Source of the DNA: Candidatus Poribacteria bacterium | Lineage (GTDB): Bacteria; Poribacteria; WGA-4E; UBA9662 | Assembly: GCA_002729015.1 (NCBI GenBank) | Contig: PBVO01000106.1 | Span: forward strand, 129,815 to 135,087 | Reading direction: 5' to 3' | Length of the DNA: 5,273 bases | The notes under the pieces: generated by a model | The model's database searches: none | What the model saw: only the letters and a program-made list of their open reading frames with translations | What the model was told of the DNA's origin: nothing | Shown here: one piece after another, positions 1-5,273 of the stretch | How the letters are laid out: each line of letters begins with the position of its first letter | How positions within the stretch are numbered: position 1 is the stretch's first letter | Position numbers and translations under genes: made by a program

Positions 1-58
1 GGTATAAAAAATCGAGTTGGCTTATACTGCTGCGGACTGAATAAGAAATCAATCTTCC
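1..58. other. Downstream flank of the propeller-cohesin unit, no clear terminator
   Basis: No gene lies in these 58 bases. A five-base inverted repeat (CTTAT at 21-25 and ATAAG at 41-45) encloses 15 unpaired-looking bases, and the minus strand has a run of six T at 11-6, about 10 bases beyond it. The stem is too weak and too far from the T-run to call an intrinsic terminator. The unit may continue beyond the window edge. Confidence 0.3.
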
Positions 59-979
59 TCATTTGATAAGGAATCTAACAACTCCACGAGGCAATCGGTG
101 ATCAGAAGGGAGAAGATACTGACGCATATCGACAAGATTATCTAGGGACTCGCCATTAGGCTGAGTCAATTTCGGGCTTTTCCCCTTTATAGATTTGACT
201 CGAATTTCACTTGTTCCAGCCTTTACTGCACGGAACTTGGCTATTGCGATTATTTCACCTTCCTGACCTATAGCGATTGGCTTTTGCCCCTTAGTCAACG
301 TAAGTGCAATCTGCATTTGACCGGCTCGTGAATCTAAATTCAAATCATGAAAAACAGGGAGGCTTGATTTCGCAAATTTAGTACTTGGGTAAGCTTCGAC
401 CCCAAGTGGGAAAAATCGACTTCGATTATACTCTAATTCTAGTGCCACACCGAACAAATCTGATACATTTTTCAGGCGAATGTGGAGTAGCATTTCATCT
501 CCAACTTTATAGGAAGTTTGTGGGCTAGAAATACTGAGAAGTGGTATCCCGACTGGGTCGAGTCTGATATTGGCAATTACTGCTCCATCCCCAACATAAT
601 CAATAACATGACGTCCTGTCAAAACCAATTCACCAAACTCATACCCTTTCACATCGACGATCCTTCCTTCACCCATCGGGACTTTCAATTTGGCAATTTG
701 TGGCTGAACCGTGCCTAGCGAAATTTTTTTAATCACAGGAGGGTCAAACGAAAACTCAGCACCATAACGGTCAAAGCGTAGAACTTCAATTTCAATATCC
801 AGATTTTGGGAAAGATCCATCTGTCCGTAAGCAGAAGGAGCAAATGCTATCTGTACTGAAACATCATCAGTAGTAGGAGTAAGCTCTCCTTCGTAGTCCC
901 GCTCACACCCTACGAAGAAAACGAGCATCACATAGGGGAAAAAATACGTGCAAATCATCAAAGCCAAGCGGTTCATCAA
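59..979 (-). CDS. Lipoprotein with a C-terminal cohesin-like domain
   Basis: The 305-306-residue product starts with a lipoprotein signal peptide: a hydrophobic stretch at about 5-23 and a lipobox FVGC with Cys25 as the predicted lipidated residue. It is thus probably anchored in a membrane, with E-R following the cysteine. Residues about 38-142 are a beta-rich domain I cannot name. Residues about 147-285 resemble a cohesin: the opening SPQTSYKVGDEMLLHIRL, the NVSDLFGVALELEYNRSRFFPLGVE block, the GQMQIALTL strand, and the closing GEIIAIAKFRAVKAGTSEIRV, which matches the usual G-x-I/L-A-x-I-x-F-x-A pattern. The family resemblance is by eye. The preceding gene, 16 bases upstream, encodes a dockerin, so the pair probably interacts and is co-transcribed. 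The first possible codon is TTG (979); the ATG at 976 is preferred because an AGGA site lies 8 bases before it. It could alternatively be a generic Ig-like adhesion lipoprotein. Confidence 0.85.
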   Translation of the reverse strand: MMNRLALMICTYFFPYVMLVFFVGCERDYEGELTPTTDDVSVQIAFAPSAYGQMDLSQNLDIEIEVLRFDRYGAEFSFDPPVIKKISLGTVQPQIAKLKVPMGEGRIVDVKGYEFGELVLTGRHVIDYVGDGAVIANIRLDPVGIPLLSISSPQTSYKVGDEMLLHIRLKNVSDLFGVALELEYNRSRFFPLGVEAYPSTKFAKSSLPVFHDLNLDSRAGQMQIALTLTKGQKPIAIGQEGEIIAIAKFRAVKAGTSEIRVKSIKGKSPKLTQPNGESLDNLVDMRQYLLPSDHRLPRGVVRFLIK

Positions 980-984
980 AAAAA

Positions 985-988
985 TCCT
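985..988 (-). promoter_or_regulatory. Ribosome binding site deciding the lipoprotein gene start
   Basis: The minus strand reads CAGGA followed by a T-run. The AGGA core at 988-985 stands 8 bases before the ATG at 976 and 5 bases before the TTG at 979. The spacing and the stronger codon favour ATG, which shortens the protein by one residue. The site sits inside the 16-base gap after the propeller gene stop, which fits coupled translation of the two genes. Confidence 0.55.
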
Positions 989-995
989 GTGTCCT

Positions 996-3900
996 TTATT
1001 TCAAAATAACAAATCGGCGTTGGGACGAAAAAACATCCGATTGGGCATCTTGGCTATTGGTTTCCGCGAAGAAGTGGTAGAAATAGACTCCACTGGAAAC
1101 TAACTCTCCAGTATCGTTTGTACCATCCCATTTTAGAGACCGAGACTGATCTGTGTAGTATCCTGCTTTTTTGTAACCAAGATTAAAAATCCGAATAGTT
1201 TCCCCTTTCTGATTATAAATTTCAATTTTGACCGTAGCAGCTTGAGATAATTGGTAGGGAATCCAAGTCTCAGGGTTGAATGGGTTAGGATAGTTGGGCA
1301 AGAGTTTGCTAACAGAAGGTATCAAAGAATTTTCTGATCGACTGACCATTTGTTCTAATGCGAATAGTAGTTCAGGGTTACCATCTATTTCCCTGAGTTT
1401 TTGGTAAATTTCATTATATATTAGTCTGTCATTCTCGTTGGTCATTGGACCCAATTTGTCGATTGATTCTGATTCAGTCGGAGCTTTCCTTATGCGCGTA
1501 TTTCGCCAATTCTGGCTGATCGGGACAATATCATCTTGGTTAATGATCCCATCTCCGTTGGCATCCGCATAAGTAGCAACTTTATCTTTCCAGGCTACAG
1601 CAGGTTGAAGTTTCCAGCTATTATCGCCTTTGTCACGCACTGGCCCAATACTTCCCCAGAATTGGCCTAGTGGTAACACATCGAAAACATCAACCTGACC
1701 GTCTCGATTCGTATCCCCTGGCCAAACGATCAAACCCGTACGAAATACGATGTCACTGGCTTCAACGTATTTGCCACTCATGTCCTCAATTACACTGCTG
1801 ACACTAATCGTAATCTCTTCTTCTGAGCGAAAAATTGACTGAGGGTCAAATAAAATCAAGTTGGATCCCTCAATTTTGAACTGAGTCTGTTGAGAGGAGT
1901 AAGTTTTACTGGACTCATCTGCTAACTTCCCACGGACCTGAATGCTAAATGGTGTAATAGTCTCTTCCCGTAATTGAGCGAAAGTTGGCATTCGTATCCG
2001 AATTTTAGTAGTGACTTCAACGTTGTCCAGTCGGTTTGGCTCAACTAATCGCCAAATTTCACCCTGTTGTTGGACACTTGCAACTTCCTGTTGAATATTC
2101 CAGAACAAAATTGTTCCGTCGAGTGAACTTGACGCCAAAATGTTGGTGCCATCATTCCGCTCAGTAAAGGTCAGCCCCGTCACTTTATCAGTATGACCAC
2201 GGAATAATTTCGGTCCCTTTTGTAAACTTGAGTAATTCCATACCCAAACAGCATCACCAATTCCTGCGGCAAAGAAGCGACCATCTTTCGACAAACATAC
2301 CGCACGAACTTTTCCTGAAGATATATTACGATCTACGTTGAACTGTCCATTGCGACCGACTTTCCCTCCAGCCAAAACTTCCCAAGTTTGAACCGACCCG
2401 TTTTCTAATCCTACAACAAACCTATTGTCGCCTTTTACTCTACTAAAACTTACAGCTGTTAAAGACCCACCGGCCGGTACAGTTACAATTTCTTGTAACC
2501 CATCTTTATCTGACAAGCTAAAGAGTGCAATCTGTCCATTTGAAGTAACCACAATCATCAGTGTTCCATCATAGTTGAAATCAACATCCTGAGCAGAAAC
2601 ATTGACAAACATGTCATCATTACCAAAAGGACTTCCTCCTTTCCGACGAACTCTCAGGCTACCGTCGGTGGCTACTGACGCTACCCAATCCCTCTGTGCA
2701 GAAAATCGAACTGAGTTAAGAATCGATAGAGGTGGATGGCTATTACCAAACTGCCCATTGATGTTTTTAGGAGGATCCGTGGATAAGTCAGTAACTTCGA
2801 CTTGATTTGTTTTTGTAGCAACGGCCAAATCTAAACCTGATGGCGCATAATCAAGGCTAACAATTGGGCTGGGAGAGGTCAGTGTCACAACTGGTAACAA
2901 GTCTTTTTGATTCCAAATTATGATTTCTTGCGACTGATATGCAGCAACAATTCTGCCATTTGGCTGGTTTGGAAAGCTAACATCAATCACTTGAGAATAA
3001 AAGTCATTAAATGGTAGAACCGTTCGAGCAGGCACTTCCACCACACCAATCTCAAAGTGTACCAGAGATTCGCCAAAGGGGTTGTTTTCAGCACCGACAA
3101 TGAGTTCCGTATCATACGGGTGGAATGCTAATGATATACCGGTGGATGCAAAATCTCTCTTCAAAATTTGAGGAGGTTTTGGGGTCGCATCCGATGTGTA
3201 AAGTTCCCAAATCCGCAAGGTTTTATCCGTTGCATAAGCAATAAGATTCTTATTGCCCATGTAGAAAGCTAAATCGTAAAGTTTTTCAGCCCCCAGCTGT
3301 TGCCAAAATTGTGGCTTAGGATTTTTAACTTCCTGGATGTAAATGTCAGAAGTATTGTTGCTGAGGTTATATGTACCGACAAAAAGGAACTTTCCGTCGT
3401 AATTATAAGCGATTTTTTGTATTTCGGTCTGACGCCCGTAGACGCCCTTTTGAATTCCGCGGAAGACTGATTCGTTGACACCTTTACGCCATAAGTGGAG
3501 CTCTCGCGTCGTTGCTACTGCTAACATCTGATCATAACCAGTTGGCGCAGGATCGAATAGAAGATCTTTAACACTCCCTTCTAAACTCAGAACTTGGGCT
3601 TGTGAAAAAGTGGGAAGATTGTTTTCGGCTTCCTCAGCTCTTACTTCAATCGAATAGATATACACGAGACTCGATGCAAGATTTTCATCTTGTCGGTTTT
3701 CCGTTAATGCAACCACTAACCAATTTCCATCTCCACTTACTGTAACGGAATCAACTGTCTTTCCTTGAACCAAGGCTGGCGTTTCGATAAGCAATCGTGG
3801 ATCGACCAGATCGACAAATTTTAATCCTTCATCAGTTGCTAGAGCGATCAGTTGGTTGGAAATGAATGCCAGATCGTTAATGTAACCATCTTGCCGGTAG

Positions 3901-4151
3901 AATCCAATCTGTCGATTGTTTTCGGTATCGATCAAACGCAATCCGATAGTGGTTGCTACGGCAAGTCGTTTGCCATTAGGCGAATAAGCGGCCTGACGAA
4001 TAGTTCCATAGCCAATTCGACCGATTGATCCAGTAGGCAAATAGCTATTAGCATCAGCCAAGCAAACCCACACAAACAAAAACGCGAAAAAACTAAGAAG
4101 TTGCGCGATAAAACGACTGAATGGACTTAAATTCACTGGAATTAATTTCAC
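996..4151 (-). CDS. Secreted WD40 double beta-propeller protein with dockerin and C-terminal FlgD/sorting-like domain
   Basis: This protein of up to 1051 residues begins with a Sec signal peptide (hydrophobic about 15-31, AxA site ADA at 32-34), so the mature part is exported. Residues about 45-690 form WD40-like repeats; I count 14, the last (651-687) being the most canonical with GHTDKV and a terminal LFWNI. Residues about 705-805 look like an SbsA/Big_5-type Ig-like domain ending in IVFRTG. A dockerin spans about 811-884, with two complete calcium loops (D813, N815, D817, D821, D824; and D863, N865, D867, N871, D874). A polar, partly helical linker (885-948) leads to a FlgD-Ig/type IX-sorting-like C-terminus (949-1051) opening with NYPNPFNPETWIPYQL. 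No catalytic motif is visible, so a binding or scaffolding role is inferred. The cohesin lipoprotein gene follows after 16 bases. The first codon is GTG, directly after an in-frame TAG; a second GTG at 4136 is the better-spaced start and would give 1046 residues. Confidence 0.9.
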   Translation of the reverse strand: MKLIPVNLSPFSRFIAQLLSFFAFLFVWVCLADANSYLPTGSIGRIGYGTIRQAAYSPNGKRLAVATTIGLRLIDTENNRQIGFYRQDGYINDLAFISNQLIALATDEGLKFVDLVDPRLLIETPALVQGKTVDSVTVSGDGNWLVVALTENRQDENLASSLVYIYSIEVRAEEAENNLPTFSQAQVLSLEGSVKDLLFDPAPTGYDQMLAVATTRELHLWRKGVNESVFRGIQKGVYGRQTEIQKIAYNYDGKFLFVGTYNLSNNTSDIYIQEVKNPKPQFWQQLGAEKLYDLAFYMGNKNLIAYATDKTLRIWELYTSDATPKPPQILKRDFASTGISLAFHPYDTELIVGAENNPFGESLVHFEIGVVEVPARTVLPFNDFYSQVIDVSFPNQPNGRIVAAYQSQEIIIWNQKDLLPVVTLTSPSPIVSLDYAPSGLDLAVATKTNQVEVTDLSTDPPKNINGQFGNSHPPLSILNSVRFSAQRDWVASVATDGSLRVRRKGGSPFGNDDMFVNVSAQDVDFNYDGTLMIVVTSNGQIALFSLSDKDGLQEIVTVPAGGSLTAVSFSRVKGDNRFVVGLENGSVQTWEVLAGGKVGRNGQFNVDRNISSGKVRAVCLSKDGRFFAAGIGDAVWVWNYSSLQKGPKLFRGHTDKVTGLTFTERNDGTNILASSSLDGTILFWNIQQEVASVQQQGEIWRLVEPNRLDNVEVTTKIRIRMPTFAQLREETITPFSIQVRGKLADESSKTYSSQQTQFKIEGSNLILFDPQSIFRSEEEITISVSSVIEDMSGKYVEASDIVFRTGLIVWPGDTNRDGQVDVFDVLPLGQFWGSIGPVRDKGDNSWKLQPAVAWKDKVATYADANGDGIINQDDIVPISQNWRNTRIRKAPTESESIDKLGPMTNENDRLIYNEIYQKLREIDGNPELLFALEQMVSRSENSLIPSVSKLLPNYPNPFNPETWIPYQLSQAATVKIEIYNQKGETIRIFNLGYKKAGYYTDQSRSLKWDGTNDTGELVSSGVYFYHFFAETNSQDAQSDVFSSQRRFVILK

Positions 4152-4153
4152 CT
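4148..4153 (-). promoter_or_regulatory. Ribosome binding site that questions the start of the propeller gene
   Basis: The minus strand reads AGGTGA at 4153-4148, a match to the Shine-Dalgarno consensus AGGAGGTGA. It overlaps the GTG at 4151, so it cannot serve that codon. It lies 11 bases before the in-frame GTG at 4136 and 5 bases before an ATT at 4142. No in-frame ATG lies upstream because a TAG stop occupies 4154-4152. The GTG at 4136 is therefore my preferred start; it leaves the signal peptide intact (about 29 residues to the ADA site). Confidence 0.5.
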
Positions 4154-4191
4154 AAACTATTTTTGTTTCAATTTTTTAAACATTGGCCTTT

Positions 4192-4250
4192 CTGTTTCCA
4201 CGCAATACAGTCCAAGAATATTCTTGAGTTATTACAGCCACCCTGTTTCC
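4192..4250. promoter_or_regulatory. Palindrome bracketed by nested repeats in the leader of the propeller gene
   Basis: At the centre is a perfect 14-base palindrome, CAAGAATATTCTTG (4213-4226). It is bracketed on the plus strand by AATACAG (4204-4210) and ATTACAG (4231-4237), and outside these by two identical copies of CTGTTTCC (4192-4199 and 4243-4250, offset 51 bases). In RNA the palindrome could fold into a five-pair stem with an AUAU loop; no T-run follows, so it is not an intrinsic terminator. It lies downstream of the predicted promoter, so it could act as a repressor operator or as a leader RNA element. No known operator consensus is matched with correct spacing. Confidence 0.45.
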
Positions 4251-4288
4251 GAAAAGACCAGACCTGAGCTCTACAATCGCCATCCAAT

Positions 4289-4317
4289 AATTTAGCATAG
4301 GAGGTAGAATGTGTCAA
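4289..4317 (-). promoter_or_regulatory. Strong sigma70-type promoter with extended -10 for the propeller-cohesin unit
   Basis: The minus strand shows a perfect TTGACA -35 box (4317-4312), a spacer of exactly 17 bases, and a TAAATT -10 box (4294-4289, four of six) preceded by the extended -10 element TGc (4297-4295). The predicted transcription start is near 4282, about 20 bases from the -35 box and 55 bases past the stop codon of the TIM-barrel gene. The leader would then be about 130 bases to the GTG at 4151 or 146 to the GTG at 4136. This separates the two downstream genes from the upstream enzyme gene as an independent unit. A second TTGACT lies just upstream (about 4324-4319). Confidence 0.6.
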
Positions 4318-4336
4318 CAGTCAAGCCTAACTAGAA

Positions 4337-5164
4337 TCAGAATCGGATAGCCTTGAAAGATTCGATTTGTCTTCTAATTGCAGTTTCAGTTGGAAGCCGT
4401 TCTGCACTTGACGCTCCATAGAATCCCACTACACCTTTTGTATGATCTAAGATGTATTGGGCATCCGTTGGCTCTGCGATTGGCCCTCCATGGCAAATGA
4501 CCAAAACCTCCGGATTAACACTTACCGCTGCATCATGGATGGACTGTACCTTTTTAGCGGCTTCTTCCAAGGTTAATGCAGTGTGGGCACCAATCGATCC
4601 TTTGGTAGTTAAACCCATATGAGCTACTAGAATGTCAGCACCAGCCCCCGCCATCTGCTCGGCTTCCACTTCGTTGAAGGCGTAAGGAGTTGTTAATAGA
4701 TCCTTTTGATGGGCTTGACGAATCATCTCAACCTCTAGGCCATAGCCCATGCCAGTTTCTTCTAGATTTTGGCGAAAGATACCATCAATCAGTCCGACAG
4801 TGGGAAAATTTTGCACACCTGAAAAACCAACATCCTCAACCTCTCGTAAAAAATTACTCATGATACGAAAAGGGTCGGTCCCACAGACCCCTGCTAAGAC
4901 AGGTGTATCCTTAACAACGGGCAAAACTTCCCTCGCCATGTCTATTACGATCGCATTAGCATCTCCATAGGGCATCATACCAGCTAAGGATCCACGACCA
5001 GCCATTCTAAAACGACCAGAATTATAGATAACTATTAGGTCTATACCACCAGCTTCTTCGCATTTGGCCGAAATGCCAGTTCCAGCACCACCTCCGATAA
5101 TTGGTTGACCTCGATCAATATTTGCGCGCAAACTTTCTAACACCTGCTGTCGAGTAAACTGCAT
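4337..5164 (-). CDS. TIM-barrel phosphoenolpyruvate-hydrolase-like family protein
   Basis: This 275-residue cytoplasmic protein is recognised as the PEP hydrolase-like / TIM-barrel signal-transduction family (Pfam PEP_hydrolase), related to the PEP mutase/isocitrate lyase superfamily and to the C-terminal half of plant Tm-1-like proteins. The length suits a complete single-domain member. Visible conserved blocks are [17 protein letters not shown] (about 24-40), [16 protein letters not shown] (47-62), YGDAN (66-70), AGVCGTDPF (91-99), [13 protein letters not shown] (116-128), NLEETGMGY (133-141), [13 protein letters not shown] (181-193), CHGGPIAEP (224-232) and [14 protein letters not shown] (247-260). 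There is no signal peptide or membrane segment. The ATG at 5164 is chosen because the protein begins in the usual place before the first conserved block; an AAGGGG ribosome site lies about 11 bases upstream. In many bacteria this family sits beside a UPF0261/Tm-1-like gene; none follows here, and the upstream side is outside the window. The family assignment is secure, but the substrate and reaction are not established from sequence. Confidence 0.93.
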   Translation of the reverse strand: MQFTRQQVLESLRANIDRGQPIIGGGAGTGISAKCEEAGGIDLIVIYNSGRFRMAGRGSLAGMMPYGDANAIVIDMAREVLPVVKDTPVLAGVCGTDPFRIMSNFLREVEDVGFSGVQNFPTVGLIDGIFRQNLEETGMGYGLEVEMIRQAHQKDLLTTPYAFNEVEAEQMAGAGADILVAHMGLTTKGSIGAHTALTLEEAAKKVQSIHDAAVSVNPEVLVICHGGPIAEPTDAQYILDHTKGVVGFYGASSAERLPTETAIRRQIESFKAIRF

Positions 5165-5199
5165 TCTCTAAACTACCCCTTAATTTTTTACAAGTTAAT

Positions 5200-5226
5200 A
5201 TTCTATTTCCTAAATGCCACTGGCAA
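5200..5226 (-). promoter_or_regulatory. Weak sigma70-like promoter candidate for the TIM-barrel gene
   Basis: On the minus strand TTGCCA (5226-5221, five of six to TTGACA) is followed after 15 bases by TAGAAT (5205-5200, five of six to TATAAT). Transcription would begin near 5193, giving a leader of roughly 28 bases before the ATG at 5164. The spacer is two bases shorter than optimal and the DNA is AT-rich, so a chance match is quite possible. If it is not real, the gene may belong to an operon that begins beyond the window edge. Confidence 0.3.
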
Positions 5227-5255
5227 CCGGCCTAAACCCCTAAACCTTTGCCACT
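5209..5255. repeat. Short direct repeats upstream of the TIM-barrel gene
   Basis: On the plus strand the 8-mer CCTAAACC occurs twice in perfect tandem (5231-5238 and 5239-5246). A third CCTAAA lies at 5209-5214. Both outer copies are followed by TGCCACT (5215-5221 directly, 5249-5255 after four bases). The outer CCTAAA copies are 30 bases apart, close to three helical turns. The array overlaps the candidate -35 box at 5221-5226, which would suit an operator, but the repeats are short and no regulator is identified. Confidence 0.4.
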
Positions 5256-5273
5256 CAAAATTATTATTTTTCA

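Noticed and set aside
518..718. Plus-strand open frame of 66 codons
   Set aside because: It lies wholly inside the lipoprotein gene on the other strand, has no ribosome site or recognisable protein character, and is a shadow frame.
811..841. Possibility that the pair is part of a classical cellulosome
   Set aside because: No glycoside hydrolase, carbohydrate-binding module or multi-cohesin scaffoldin is encoded in the window; the lipoprotein has one cohesin-like domain only.
2602..2805. Plus-strand open frame of 67 codons
   Set aside because: It lies inside the WD40 region of the large gene, whose reading frame is clearly the real one.
3269..3481. Minus-strand open frame of 70 codons in another phase
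   Set aside because: It overlaps the propeller gene in a different frame; the repeat pattern continues unbroken in the main frame, so no frameshift or nested gene is needed.
4192..4246. LexA-like CTGT/ACAG boxes in the leader
   Set aside because: The SOS-type operator needs CTGT-N8-ACAG; the spacings here are N11, or the half-sites are in the reverse order with N5, so no real match exists.
4152..4336. Intrinsic terminator after the TIM-barrel gene
   Set aside because: The only strong dyad (4213-4226) is not followed by a T-run on the transcribed strand, and no GC-rich hairpin lies just after the stop at 4337.
4299..4350. Plus-strand 13-codon frame starting ATG at 4309 with a perfect AGGAGG at 4299-4304
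   Set aside because: The frame ([13 protein letters not shown]) is tiny, overlaps the end of the TIM-barrel gene and is the complement of the minus-strand promoter spacer. The good ribosome-site match is most likely coincidence.
4749..4970. Plus-strand open frame of 73 codons
   Set aside because: It is antisense to the conserved core of the TIM-barrel gene, with low-complexity Ser/Thr/Lys composition typical of a shadow.

Overview
The window holds three genes, all on the minus strand, so transcription runs from high to low coordinates. The order is a TIM-barrel phosphoenolpyruvate-hydrolase-like protein (5164..4337), a large secreted WD40-type beta-propeller protein with a dockerin and a C-terminal FlgD/sorting-like domain (4151..996), and a lipoprotein with a cohesin-like domain (976 or 979..59). 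No RNA gene, CRISPR array, insertion sequence or phage gene is visible. Sampled lines give roughly 35-45% G+C.

The likely source is an uncultured bacterium of the Candidatus Poribacteria type. This rests mainly on the C-terminus of the large protein: its PNYPNPFNPETWIPYQL signature followed by a FlgD-Ig/type IX-sorting-like fold, combined with a dockerin and secreted WD40 repeats, is a combination I associate with that phylum. It is inference from protein style; no phylogenetic marker is present. Related Gram-negative phyla that use similar C-terminal domains cannot be excluded.

Layout. 5165-5273 is upstream DNA with a weak promoter candidate and short direct repeats. 4337-5164 is the enzyme-like gene. 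4152-4336 (185 bases) separates it from the next gene and carries the best promoter in the window: TTGACA, a 17-base spacer and an extended TGc-TAAATT -10 box. This would give a leader of about 130-145 bases, which contains a perfect 14-base palindrome bracketed by two nested pairs of repeats. The large gene and the lipoprotein gene are only 16 bases apart and almost certainly form one transcription unit. 1-58 is downstream DNA with no convincing terminator.

The most interesting point is that the two genes of this unit encode complementary halves of a cohesin-dockerin pair: a secreted double propeller carrying a dockerin with both calcium loops intact, followed by a membrane-anchored lipoprotein carrying a cohesin-like domain. 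No glycoside hydrolase is present. A calcium-dependent, non-cellulosomal surface-display pair is the natural hypothesis. The TIM-barrel gene looks like an unrelated neighbour with its own promoter.
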